A stretch of 64,000 nt of DNA from Candidatus Melainabacteria bacterium (GTDB taxonomy: Bacteria > Cyanobacteriota > Vampirovibrionia > Obscuribacterales > Obscuribacteraceae): contig CP064963.1 of the NCBI GenBank assembly GCA_016699165.1, positions 4,216,001 through 4,280,000 of the forward strand, written 5' to 3'. A model generated the notes under the pieces. That model was not told the origin of the DNA. It saw only the letters and a list, made by a program, of their open reading frames with translations, and ran no database searches. Of this stretch, positions 54,275 to 62,389 are shown piece after piece. Position 1 is the stretch's first letter. Each line of letters starts with the position of its first letter. The position numbers were made by a program, and so were the translations under genes.

Positions 54275-54712
54275 GTGTCGATGACTAATCAATCCAACAA
54301 GTACATCATTTACACCATAATTGCTCTTGCTATTTTTAGCTTGTTTGGAATTATTGGATTGACTGTGTTTTTTGCTTCTTCGGTAAGCAAAGATGTGTCT
54401 TTTCAGGACTGGATCTCCGCTTCGCAGAAATTTGGCGATGACGCTATAGAGATAGATAAGAAAGTGTCATTTGCAACAATGCCTAGCGATAAAGAACTTT
54501 CTGAATTTTACAAGTTACATCAAAAAGAATTCGATTTGATGAGTACCATGTTTTTAGAAGACAAATTCACCAGCCTCAATATGCTCTTCGCCTATGACAA
54601 AGACAGTCGAATGGCGATGTATCCTTATCTTGAAAAAATCGACCTGGGTGAGGATGCCAAAAAGCGGTATTTTCAATTCCCAAAAAACGCTATGACAAAT
54701 ATAGAGAATTGA
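54275..54712 (+). CDS. membrane-anchored paralogue, N-terminal part before a -1 frameshift
   Basis: The frame has a GTG start at 54275 (ATG 54281 also possible) and 145 residues: an N-terminal transmembrane helix (about 11-33) and a helical part with PSDKELSE that matches the PSDK.L.E of the paralogue at 53586-54269. It ends at TGA 54710-54712 with a short nonsense tail after FPKN. The correct continuation lies in the -1 frame (see the next entry). It overlaps the sequence of the slippery site. A protein of about 240 residues is expected if the frame is shifted, close to the 227 residues of the paralogue. Confidence 0.7.
   Translation: MSMTNQSNKYIIYTIIALAIFSLFGIIGLTVFFASSVSKDVSFQDWISASQKFGDDAIEIDKKVSFATMPSDKELSEFYKLHQKEFDLMSTMFLEDKFTSLNMLFAYDKDSRMAMYPYLEKIDLGEDAKKRYFQFPKNAMTNIEN
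54682..54688 (+). other. A AAA AAC slippery heptamer at the frameshift
   Basis: The bases A-AAA-AAC lie in the phase X-XXY-YYZ relative to the upstream frame (codons CCA AAA AAC). A -1 slip here makes the next codon CGC at 54688 and joins the two parts in frame. A missing A in a longer homopolymer (sequencing error or real mutation) gives the same picture. Confidence 0.7.
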
Positions 54713-54996
54713 TGAAAAGCTGCAAAGTTGAAGATATACATTCTCTTGATGAGAATAACGAAGACGGTGCCGGTTTTACATTGTATAACGAAAGTCTTGT
54801 ACCGGGAAAAGACGCTGAGGATGCCGATTTCTTCAAGCGCAAAGGTATCAGTTATTGGAAGAAAGCAGACTTTGATTCATATGATTCGACAGATCAAATC
54901 GAATCTGTGGATGGTGCCACATATGGTTCAGTACAAATAGAGCCAAAATCACACTGGTTTGTCTGGCTCTGGATGCAAACGCCTAATAAGAAATGA
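54688..54996 (+). CDS. C-terminal part of the frameshifted membrane protein
   Basis: The -1 frame from CGC 54688 to the TGA at 54994-54996 encodes 102 residues: KRYDKYRELMKSCKVEDIHSL, then an acidic middle and VQIEPKSHWFVWLWMQTP. It aligns well with the last ~100 residues of the paralogue (QRRFFIYHELLCECKVRSI ... VKIEPHWYIWRYTF). A separate start at TTG 54709 exists, but it would cut off the conserved YRELM. I therefore treat this as the second half of one gene. Whether it is made by programmed shift, or the gene is broken, is open. Confidence 0.65.
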   Translation, partial: RYDKYRELMKSCKVEDIHSLDENNEDGAGFTLYNESLVPGKDAEDADFFKRKGISYWKKADFDSYDSTDQIESVDGATYGSVQIEPKSHWFVWLWMQTPNKK

Positions 54997-54998
54997 TT

Positions 54999-55877
54999 TT
55001 AAACAGTTTGTTTTTTTAGATCGAGCAAAGCTTCTTCAGCACTCATCAATTTGGTTTTGAGAATCGATTTTGCTTTATCTATTATTAGTCCGGCTTTCAT
55101 TGGCCTTGTGGCAGCTTGATTCAATTCTGGCGTGGTTACTGGAATGATCAGTTTTTCGTTCAAATCGAAAATTTTGGCAATTAAAAGAGCAAACTCATAT
55201 CTACTTAAAAACGAATCGGATGATATATTTAAAACTCCTTGCAAATCCTTTTCGCCCAGCTCAACAAGCGCTTTGGCAATAGATTTATTGTAAGAGGGAG
55301 AGCCGAACTGATCAGTTGGAACTTTCATCTCTTGCCCCTGGCTTAACTTGGATTTTAATACCAGATAGAAATTTTTTCCCACCCGCTCATTGCCAAAAGT
55401 AATAGTTGTTCGTACTATCAAGTGATTTTTAGAATTAGCTTTTACATATTGCTCAGCAAGTAGTTTATGTTCACCGTAGAAGTTTATGGGATCTGGAGTA
55501 GCGTCTTCTTTGTATGGACCTTCTTTGCCGTTAAAAACATAATCCGTTGATAGAAATATAAGTCTTGAATCAGAGTAGTTGCAAGCGTCCGTAATGCGCT
55601 TGATGCCATCATAATTAGTGGCACGACTTTCTTCTGGATGCATTTGACAATAATCGACATTTGCAAGCGCAGCACAAGCGAAAACTACTTCGGGCTTGAA
55701 TTGATCAAATGTTTTTTGAATTGAATCACAGTCATTTATATCTGTGGTCGTAAAATTAGGCTCACTTAGATTTTGTTTGTAACTTGTACCAAGTGTGGCG
55801 TGTTTGGCTTCTAAAGCTTCTTTGAGTAGTGCTCCGCCAATTTGTCCGGAGGCTCCAATAATTAGAAATTTAGCCAT
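54999..55877 (-). CDS. NDP-sugar 4-reductase (RmlD/AscF-like)
   Basis: The 292 residues have an N-terminal Rossmann loop (GASGQIGGALL), AALANVDYCQ, STDYVFNGKEGPY and the YGEHKLLAEQYV motif with the catalytic Tyr and Lys, the pattern of RmlD-type reductases. RmlD converts dTDP-4-keto-L-rhamnose to dTDP-L-rhamnose. In the neighbourhood of a cytidylyltransferase, an RfbH-type dehydrase and an epimerase, it more likely reduces a CDP-4-keto-3,6-dideoxy sugar (as AscF does for CDP-ascarylose). The start overlaps the preceding gene's end by 8 nt. Substrate assignment is inferred from context. Confidence 0.85.
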   Translation of the reverse strand: MAKFLIIGASGQIGGALLKEALEAKHATLGTSYKQNLSEPNFTTTDINDCDSIQKTFDQFKPEVVFACAALANVDYCQMHPEESRATNYDGIKRITDACNYSDSRLIFLSTDYVFNGKEGPYKEDATPDPINFYGEHKLLAEQYVKANSKNHLIVRTTITFGNERVGKNFYLVLKSKLSQGQEMKVPTDQFGSPSYNKSIAKALVELGEKDLQGVLNISSDSFLSRYEFALLIAKIFDLNEKLIIPVTTPELNQAATRPMKAGLIIDKAKSILKTKLMSAEEALLDLKKQTV

Positions 55878-56343
55878 GTTTTATTGACCAGTCATATGGA
55901 ATATCATTTTTAATTGGGTCCAGTCGACGAATTTCGTAAGGGTCATGAGCTATTGATGAGCAGTTGGCCACAATCGAAGGACTTGTACTGATGCCTTTGA
56001 AGCCATTCCAAATATTGGGCGGAATAGTAACTAGTTTATAGTTGGAGTCGCCAATGAAAATTTCTTGCACAACTCCATTTGAAACTGAATCTTTGCGATC
56101 ATCGTACAGAACTAATTTGATCATGCCGTTTACACAAGCATAATTGAGAGTCATTTTTTCGTGTAAATGCCAGGCTTTGATAGCGCCTGGATTAATGCAT
56201 GAAAAGTATATTTCGCCAAATTTTTTAAAGTGAGTATCGTCGGCTCGAAGCATGTGCATTACTTTGCCGCGCTCGTCGCAAATTTGTTTGAGGGGTGTGA
56301 TAATCACATCGTGAATGGTATTGCTTTGTGCAGTGCTCGTCAT
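55870..56343 (-). CDS. NDP-4-keto-sugar epimerase (RmlC/AscE-like)
   Basis: From ATG 56343 it has 157 residues in a cupin fold: CDERGKVMHML, a His in GAIKAWHLHEKMT, an expected acidic partner in YDDRKDSVSNG, and IPPNIWNGFKG. RmlC-type 3,5-epimerases normally have GFAHGF; here the region is NGFKG, so the active site is slightly altered. The start overlaps the stop of the cytidylyltransferase gene by ATGA. In the CDP-ascarylose pathway the epimerase AscE acts on a CDP-4-keto-3,6-dideoxy sugar, which the neighbourhood suggests here. Confidence 0.8.
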   Translation of the reverse strand: MTSTAQSNTIHDVIITPLKQICDERGKVMHMLRADDTHFKKFGEIYFSCINPGAIKAWHLHEKMTLNYACVNGMIKLVLYDDRKDSVSNGVVQEIFIGDSNYKLVTIPPNIWNGFKGISTSPSIVANCSSIAHDPYEIRRLDPIKNDIPYDWSIKHG

Positions 56344-57113
56344 TTCCAAATTCTCCAAGGTGCATTACCGGATGCCCAGAGGCTTTGCAATAACTCTACG
56401 TCGCGCACAGTGTCCATGCATTGCCAGAAGCCGTCGTGCTGGTAAGACGATAACATTCCTTCTTGAGCCAGTCTTTCAAGCGGTTCACGCTCGAAAACTG
56501 TATCATCGTCATTGATGTATTTTTTTATTTTAGAATCTAATACAAAAAATCCACCATTAATCCATCCGCTGTCTGCCTGCGGCTTTTCAGCAAATCCAAT
56601 CACTCCAGTTTTGTCCAGTCTAATTTGGCCAAAACGCGCAGGTGGTCTTACAGCAGATACTGTGGCGATACGATTTTCTTTTTGATGCAACTCAAGCACC
56701 GCTTTTAGATTTATATCGGCAATGCCATCGCCATATGTGACCATAAAAGGTTCATCGCCCAAGTAATCGGCCACTCGTTTGATTCGCCCGCCGGTCATGG
56801 TATCAATTCCGGTGTCAATTAAATGAACTTTCCAGTCTTCTACATCGTGAGCGCTTGCAACTTGAGTATCGCCCGACTTTAAATCAATCACTAGATTGCT
56901 GTCGCGAGTTCTGTAGTTGAGAAAATAATCTTTGATTATTCCGCCCCTGTAACCAAGGGCGATCACAAACTCTTTGAATCCAAAATGGCTGTATATCTTC
57001 ATGATATGCCACAGAATCGGTCTGCCGCCGATTTCTACCATTGGTTTGGGTTTTATTTGAGTTTCCTCTTGCAATCTGGTGCCCAGACCACCAGCTAAAA
57101 TTGCTACCTTCAT
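56340..57113 (-). CDS. rfbF: glucose-1-phosphate cytidylyltransferase (RfbF/AscA-like)
   Basis: The 257 residues begin with MKVAILAGGLGTRLQEET, the nucleotidyltransferase loop, followed by KPKPMVEIGGRPILWHIM, GYRGGIIKDYFLNY, DTGIDTMTGGRIKR and TYGDGIADI. These match glucose-1-phosphate cytidylyltransferases, which make CDP-glucose from CTP and glucose-1-phosphate as the first step to CDP-3,6-dideoxyhexoses. AGCGAG lies before ATG 57113. It leads the minus-strand operon (rfbF-epimerase-reductase) and is divergent from the rfbH-like gene, 39 nt away across a symmetrical -10 (57140-57149). Confidence 0.92.
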   Translation of the reverse strand: MKVAILAGGLGTRLQEETQIKPKPMVEIGGRPILWHIMKIYSHFGFKEFVIALGYRGGIIKDYFLNYRTRDSNLVIDLKSGDTQVASAHDVEDWKVHLIDTGIDTMTGGRIKRVADYLGDEPFMVTYGDGIADINLKAVLELHQKENRIATVSAVRPPARFGQIRLDKTGVIGFAEKPQADSGWINGGFFVLDSKIKKYINDDDTVFEREPLERLAQEGMLSSYQHDGFWQCMDTVRDVELLQSLWASGNAPWRIWK

Positions 57114-57139
57114 CGTAATCTCGCTCTTTGGTTAATCGT

Positions 57140-57149
57140 TATAATTATA
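57140..57149. promoter_or_regulatory. symmetrical TATAATTATA divergent -10
   Basis: A 10-bp perfect palindrome gives TATAAT on both strands in the 39-bp gap between the divergent rfbF and rfbH-like starts. On the plus strand TATAAT is 7 nt before ATG 57153, implying a leaderless message; on the minus strand it is 30 nt before ATG 57113. No good -35 is seen for either. Confidence 0.5.
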
Positions 57150-57152
57150 GTG

Positions 57153-58460
57153 ATGAGTTCTGAAAAACTTAGACAAGAAATTTTAGCTCTGGTCAAAGAG
57201 TACTATAAGCAAGAATGGCCAGAGAAAGAATTCAAACCAGGAGCGACCCCGCTTGAATATGCTGGGCGCGTATTTGACGAGCATGAGTTAGTCAATCTTG
57301 TCGATTCATCACTTGATTTCTGGCTCACAACAGGTCGATATGCAAATGAGTTCGAGCAAAAATTTGCCGCTTACCTGGGTAGGCGCTACGCATTATTGAC
57401 CAATTCAGGTTCGTCAGCTAATTTGCTTGCCGTTAGCGCACTGACTTCGCCCAAACTAAAAGACCGGCAGCTTGTGCCAGGGGACGAAGTAATCACAGTG
57501 GCTTGTGGTTTTCCGACCACGGTTAATCCTATTTATCAAAACAATTTGGTCCCGGTCTTTGTTGATGTGGACCTGGCTACATATAACGCCAATGTCGCCC
57601 AAGTTGAGGCTGCTATTTCACCTCGCACAAAGGCAATTTTTCTTGCGCACACATTGGGGAATCCTTTTGATCTAGAAGCTATCAAAGCTCTTTGTCAGAC
57701 TCATCAATTATTTTTGTTAGAAGACAACTGCGATGCGCTTGGAAGTAAGTATGACAATAAGTTGACTGGCACTTTTGGAGACTTGAGTACTTTTAGTTAT
57801 TATCCCGCCCACCACATTACTATGGGCGAAGGTGGCTGTGTAAGCGCTGACTCGCCGGTTCTGAAAGTGGTGGTAGAATCTTTTCGTGACTGGGGACGCG
57901 ATTGCTATTGTGCTCCTGGTGTTGCTAACACTTGCGGCAAGCGCTTTGAATGGCAGTTGGCAAGCCTACCTGAGGGCTATGATCATAAGTATATTTATTC
58001 GCATATTGGCTACAATTTAAAACTTACAGATATGCAAGCATCAGTAGGACTGGCTCAGTTAGACAAGCTTCCGACTTTTATTGAAGCGCGCAAACGCAAT
58101 TGGAATTTTTTACGAAACGGTCTAGCTCATTTAGAAGACTATTTTATTTTGCCCGAGCCTACAAAGAATAGCGACCCGTCCTGGTTTGCTTTTGTTCTAA
58201 CTGTGCGTGACGGCAAGCAAATAAAAAGAAAAGACCTGGCTAATTTTCTTGAGAGCAAAAAAATAGCTACTCGTCATGTTTTTGGCGGCAATTTAATTCG
58301 TCAGCCGGCGTATCAAGATAAAAATATGAAAGTGATAGGTGATCTTTCAAACACAGATAAAGTGATGAAAGATTCAATTGTGCTTGGTGTCTATCCAGGT
58401 CTTGATGAGCGTCGTATCGAATATATGATTGAGACCATTTCTGATTTTATAAAGTCATAA
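57153..58460 (+). CDS. rfbH: RfbH/AscC-type CDP-4-keto-6-deoxyglucose-3-dehydrase (E1)
   Basis: The 435 residues have the fold-type I layout (NSGSSANLLAVSAL, LAHTLGNPFDLEAI, EDNCDALGS). The PLP lysine position shows His-His-Ile-Thr-Met-Gly-Glu-Gly-Gly (220-228), the Lys-to-His change that defines E1, which uses PMP. Four cysteines (193, 251, 253, 261) sit at the spots known to hold the iron-sulfur cluster in E1. The enzyme removes the C3 hydroxyl of CDP-4-keto-6-deoxyglucose together with a reductase E3 that is not found here; the CDP-glucose 4,6-dehydratase is also absent. The start is ATG 57153; the frame begins at GTG 57150. Confidence 0.93.
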   Translation: MSSEKLRQEILALVKEYYKQEWPEKEFKPGATPLEYAGRVFDEHELVNLVDSSLDFWLTTGRYANEFEQKFAAYLGRRYALLTNSGSSANLLAVSALTSPKLKDRQLVPGDEVITVACGFPTTVNPIYQNNLVPVFVDVDLATYNANVAQVEAAISPRTKAIFLAHTLGNPFDLEAIKALCQTHQLFLLEDNCDALGSKYDNKLTGTFGDLSTFSYYPAHHITMGEGGCVSADSPVLKVVVESFRDWGRDCYCAPGVANTCGKRFEWQLASLPEGYDHKYIYSHIGYNLKLTDMQASVGLAQLDKLPTFIEARKRNWNFLRNGLAHLEDYFILPEPTKNSDPSWFAFVLTVRDGKQIKRKDLANFLESKKIATRHVFGGNLIRQPAYQDKNMKVIGDLSNTDKVMKDSIVLGVYPGLDERRIEYMIETISDFIKS

Positions 58461-58473
58461 AAGCTGCTTTGAC

Positions 58474-61400
58474 TTATCGAGATCTGCCTTTTTTGGCTTG
58501 AGGTCTTTTAATTACTTGTCTTTGAATTACTTGTTTTTTGTCATTAGAATTTGACAGATCGGGCTTGTCCGAAAACTCTGGCAGCGACGGTGGTTTCAAC
58601 TTGAGTTGCTTTATCACCATATTGATTGCTGTATCAAGCTGTGGGTCTTTGCCTTGATGATAATCTTGAGGAGTGATATCAACCTCGATATCAGGGTCAA
58701 CTCCATAGTTTTCCACTTTCCAGCCTACGTCCTGAAACCAGAATGAAAATTCAGGCTGAGTTGTAATCGTTCTATCCACTAGTCTGTGTCTTGGATAAAT
58801 TCCGATGACACCACCCCAGGTGCGTTTACCCACCAGTGGACCTAATTTGTAGAGCTTGAAACAATGACTGAAAATGTCACCATCCGAACCTGCAAATTCA
58901 TTGGTGATTGCAACCATGGGACCTGCAACGGATTCTGGCGGATATGGTTGTGGCGGACCCCATCTGTTAACGTCGTATCCCACAATTTTTCGATTCAGTT
59001 TTTCAAGCAATAATGCAGACACGTGACCGCCACGATTGTATCTGACATCGATAATAAGACCTTGTCTGTTAACTTCTGCCATATAGTGGCGGTGGAACTC
59101 TGCAAACCCGTATGGTCCCATGTCGGGAATGTGCACATAGCCAACTTGGCCGCCGGTTTTTTCATGCACATATGCGCTATTTTTTTGCACCCAATCTCTG
59201 TAGCGCAATGCGCGTTCGTTGCGCAATGGCTTAACTACTAACTTTTCACGCTTTTTCTCTTTACGCAAAACGCCTATGGTAACATCTTTGCCACCATGAT
59301 TAAAAAGCAATTCTTCAAGCGGGCTGTGTTCATTAACGGCAATGCCATTGACTTCAAATATGCAATCACCAGGCTGAAGTGATATACCAGTTTGACCTAG
59401 AGGCGAGGTCGCATCGGGTTCCCAGCTATCACCACTTAATACTTGCAATATTTCGTAGGCTTTCTTTTGTTGGTTCCAAGCGCAATCGCATCCAAGGAAA
59501 CCTTGCCTGTAATATGGCGCCCAACGGTAATCACCGCCCATCTCGTAAGCGTGTGAAGTACCCAGCTCTCCATGTAATTCCCAAATCAAATCAGATACTT
59601 CAGATCTGGTGCGCACGCGCGGAAGCAGCTTCTGATAGCGCTTGCCTGCCTGATCCCAGTTGATTCGAGACATGTCCTCGACCCAAAACTGTTCTTTTTG
59701 AAGTCGCCATGCTTCATCGTACATCTGCGCCCATTCTGCTTTTGGATTGACGATCACTTGAGCGCGCGATAAATCTAAAAAGCCTGAGTCTTTTCCTGAA
59801 CCTTGAGGATACGCTGGTCCACGCCCTTCTTCGGGTAACTTTTCAGCAGAGTCGAAAGCACGAATGCGCCCACGTCTTGTTTTGTAATAAATTGTCTGAC
59901 CATCCAGAGCCAGGCTCATGTAGCCCACGTCCCCATACATGTCTGCTTGTTTTCGATCTTCAAAATCATATGCCATCAATACAGCTAGATTTTGATCGTC
60001 GTCATACCAACTGTGATCTGGTTTGATTCCACGTACTGGATATAGAGTGAATAGGACGCGATTCTTGACTCCTAATATCTGCCCGTATTTGCCTTCGGCC
60101 GCCGGAAAAGCAAGAATGCGATTTGTGATACCATCAAAATCAATTTCTACATTAGAGGCTGAATTTACTGTTGGTTGATTTTCTTGCTGCGCACCAGATT
60201 TAGTATCGACGATGCCGATTTTCTTGCCTCTTGCTTGCGCTTTAGAAGCGGTTGCAGGAACTTTCGCACTGTCCGCATTTGATGCAGTGTTAGACCTTTC
60301 AAGTTCTTTAAGCACTATATCAAATGCTTCTTTGAGAGCATCTTTATAAACTTTTTGCATGGCTGCTTTAGATGCAGCTGTTTTTGTTTTTGCTGTAACT
60401 TTACTATCAGGTAATTTTGCAATAGCATCTTTTAGTTGTGCAATTCTTGATGCTTGTTTGGAATCGCCTTGCTGCTGAGTGGGCTGTTCCTGAGTTGGAG
60501 TCTTCGCTCCTTTTCGAGCGAATGGTTTTTGTTTTGGCAAGAAGGGCGAGGCAATGTCTTTGCGCAGAGTGACCAAAAAAGGTCTCATTACACGTGGAAA
60601 TCCATAAGCAAAAGACATTGAATCTGCTACAGGATAAAAGTTTCTTGCTCCCAGAAAATAAATGTATTTTCCTTCTGGATCAAAACAGGGTCTTGCGTCA
60701 AAGCGCACCGGGTCTGTAATATCGTGAATCGAACCTGTGGGTACATGAACGACGCGAATAATACAAAGTCCTGGATGAGTGGCAAAACTATATGTAATCC
60801 ACTGGCAATCTGGAGACCAATTGAAATCGTCTATACGCTCAGCTGGACTTTTGTCCAAGATTTTAAATGTAGTATTAGATGCTGCTGGAGCCGATTTTGT
60901 GCGAGCTGAGCGGGTTGTTTTTTTTGTGCGTTCTTTGTTTTCTTCGTCTTTTCTTATATTTACCAGGAGAAGTTCGTGGCGATGATTGGACATTGCCACC
61001 ATTTTTCCGCACGGCGAAACTTTTAACGAAAGCGTTCTACCTATGCCACGTTCAGTTAGCACCACAGGTGGCTTTTCTTTATTGCAATCGTGTAATTCTA
61101 GTTTTTCATAACCGTCGCGGTCGTTGATTACTACAAATTGATTGCCTTCAGGTAGCCACTCTAAATTGCGATAGCGCACTCTGCTGCCATCGCCATATTG
61201 ATTGACCGGACCTTCCCAGTTGCCCATGATAATCGGTTGTCCACGAGCAATTAGACCTACACTATGACCGTCCGGGTGAGGGGAAAAGTGTTCAAGATAT
61301 TCAATAGCTTCTACTATTTTGCGCTTTGTTTGATGGGTGCTAAGCGGAGCTACGATATTGATTTTTGTTTCAGATTTTTTGGCTGGATCAAATAGGTAGA

Positions 61401-62199
61401 TGTCACCACCGGCGGTGTATATGATTTTAGAGCCATCGGTGGAAGGGAAGCGAACATAATATTCAGTTTGATGGGTTTCTTGGCGCAAGTCTTTGCCATC
61501 GAAACGGCATGAATAAATATTTCCGACTCCTTCGTGATCTGATAAAAAATAAATCCGGCTGCCAATGACCATTGGCCAGACCGAGTTTCCTTCAAGATCG
61601 ATAAGTTTGTTAAATTTGCCCTGACCGGTGGGGTCAATCCAAATTTCGCCTTTAGTCCCGCCTTTATAACGTTTCCAGCGGGCAGGGTCTGTATTATTGC
61701 GTCCCACTACTATTATTTTTTTGCGATTCGAGCTTGTAGCAATATCAAATGTACAGACATGTCCCCAATTGAAACACTCAGGATTTCCACCATCTCGAGC
61801 TACGCTGAAGGCATCAGATGAGCGGAAAAAGGGAGTACGAGCATCTGAAGTGAAAAGGATTCGTTTGCTGTCTTCTGACCAACCGGTTAGAGCGATGGCA
61901 TCTGAGTGCATGTATGTCAGTCTAGTCGGATTTCCTCCTGCAATTGTGGTGACATATATTTCTGGATGACCCTCTTCTTTGCCAACGAAAGCCAGATGTT
62001 TGCCGTCTGGAGAAACTCGCGGAAAAGAAAATTCTGCCTGTCCCGCTGTAAATCTGCGAGCAAGACCGCCTTTTAAACTGCATTCCCATATGTCGTCTTC
62101 GCAGACAAAATAAATTTTGTCTTTCCAGATGGTGGCATGCCGGTAGTAACCATACTGATCGTAGTCGTCGCCATTAGGTTGTGCCGAGGTTCTGGCCAT
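58474..62199 (-). CDS. tricorn-type protease (S41)
   Basis: The 1241 residues start with WD40/PD40-like beta-propeller repeats (about 20-470: FPRVSPDGKHLAFVGK, AITLTGWSEDSKRILFTSD and similar, GSKIIYTAGGDIYLF, KVSPCGKMVAMSN). A low-complexity Lys/Ala/Gln stretch (about 560-690) follows, then a helical part, a PDZ domain (about 900-1000: QPGDCIFEVNGIAVNEHS) and the C-terminal protease. Catalytic residues of tricorn are visible: His in TSHAYEMGGDY, Ser-Asp in NEFAGSDGDIFSH and Glu in ENYGVDPDIEV. Tricorn degrades peptides from the proteasome in archaea; bacterial versions are cytoplasmic or exported. No signal peptide here, so it is probably cytoplasmic. Confidence 0.9.
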   Translation of the reverse strand: MARTSAQPNGDDYDQYGYYRHATIWKDKIYFVCEDDIWECSLKGGLARRFTAGQAEFSFPRVSPDGKHLAFVGKEEGHPEIYVTTIAGGNPTRLTYMHSDAIALTGWSEDSKRILFTSDARTPFFRSSDAFSVARDGGNPECFNWGHVCTFDIATSSNRKKIIVVGRNNTDPARWKRYKGGTKGEIWIDPTGQGKFNKLIDLEGNSVWPMVIGSRIYFLSDHEGVGNIYSCRFDGKDLRQETHQTEYYVRFPSTDGSKIIYTAGGDIYLFDPAKKSETKINIVAPLSTHQTKRKIVEAIEYLEHFSPHPDGHSVGLIARGQPIIMGNWEGPVNQYGDGSRVRYRNLEWLPEGNQFVVINDRDGYEKLELHDCNKEKPPVVLTERGIGRTLSLKVSPCGKMVAMSNHRHELLLVNIRKDEENKERTKKTTRSARTKSAPAASNTTFKILDKSPAERIDDFNWSPDCQWITYSFATHPGLCIIRVVHVPTGSIHDITDPVRFDARPCFDPEGKYIYFLGARNFYPVADSMSFAYGFPRVMRPFLVTLRKDIASPFLPKQKPFARKGAKTPTQEQPTQQQGDSKQASRIAQLKDAIAKLPDSKVTAKTKTAASKAAMQKVYKDALKEAFDIVLKELERSNTASNADSAKVPATASKAQARGKKIGIVDTKSGAQQENQPTVNSASNVEIDFDGITNRILAFPAAEGKYGQILGVKNRVLFTLYPVRGIKPDHSWYDDDQNLAVLMAYDFEDRKQADMYGDVGYMSLALDGQTIYYKTRRGRIRAFDSAEKLPEEGRGPAYPQGSGKDSGFLDLSRAQVIVNPKAEWAQMYDEAWRLQKEQFWVEDMSRINWDQAGKRYQKLLPRVRTRSEVSDLIWELHGELGTSHAYEMGGDYRWAPYYRQGFLGCDCAWNQQKKAYEILQVLSGDSWEPDATSPLGQTGISLQPGDCIFEVNGIAVNEHSPLEELLFNHGGKDVTIGVLRKEKKREKLVVKPLRNERALRYRDWVQKNSAYVHEKTGGQVGYVHIPDMGPYGFAEFHRHYMAEVNRQGLIIDVRYNRGGHVSALLLEKLNRKIVGYDVNRWGPPQPYPPESVAGPMVAITNEFAGSDGDIFSHCFKLYKLGPLVGKRTWGGVIGIYPRHRLVDRTITTQPEFSFWFQDVGWKVENYGVDPDIEVDITPQDYHQGKDPQLDTAINMVIKQLKLKPPSLPEFSDKPDLSNSNDKKQVIQRQVIKRPQAKKGRSR

Positions 62200-62317
62200 G
62201 CATTTGTCTCTTGTTGCCGGATTCTAGATTTTACCAGTTAAGATATCGGATTTCGCTCCTTATAGCAGCGACAGTTTCCTGACAATCAGTCTGGAAAAAC
62301 TAAAAATGTTATATAGC

Positions 62318-62340
62318 TTGTCATAGTTGGTACACTAAAT
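62318..62340 (+). promoter_or_regulatory. 23-bp conserved upstream element (copy 2)
   Basis: TTGTCAT with TACACT, 19 of 23 bases as at 4399-4421. It lies 50 nt before ATG 62390 in the 190-bp divergent gap to the tricorn gene. No good -35 is present at the usual distance from TACACT. Confidence 0.45.
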
Positions 62341-62389
62341 TTAGGTGGATTGGGAGCCACTGGGGACCCCGGATTTTAAACAGGAAACT

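Noticed and set aside
54710..54712. TGA of the 145-residue frame as a selenocysteine codon
   Set aside because: Given a tRNA-Sec in the window this was considered, but reading through in the same frame does not give the sequence that matches the paralogue; only the -1 frame does.
54709..54996. Independent 95-residue gene starting at TTG 54709
   Set aside because: The conserved YREL part lies upstream of that start in the same frame, so the region is better explained as the second half of the frameshifted gene.
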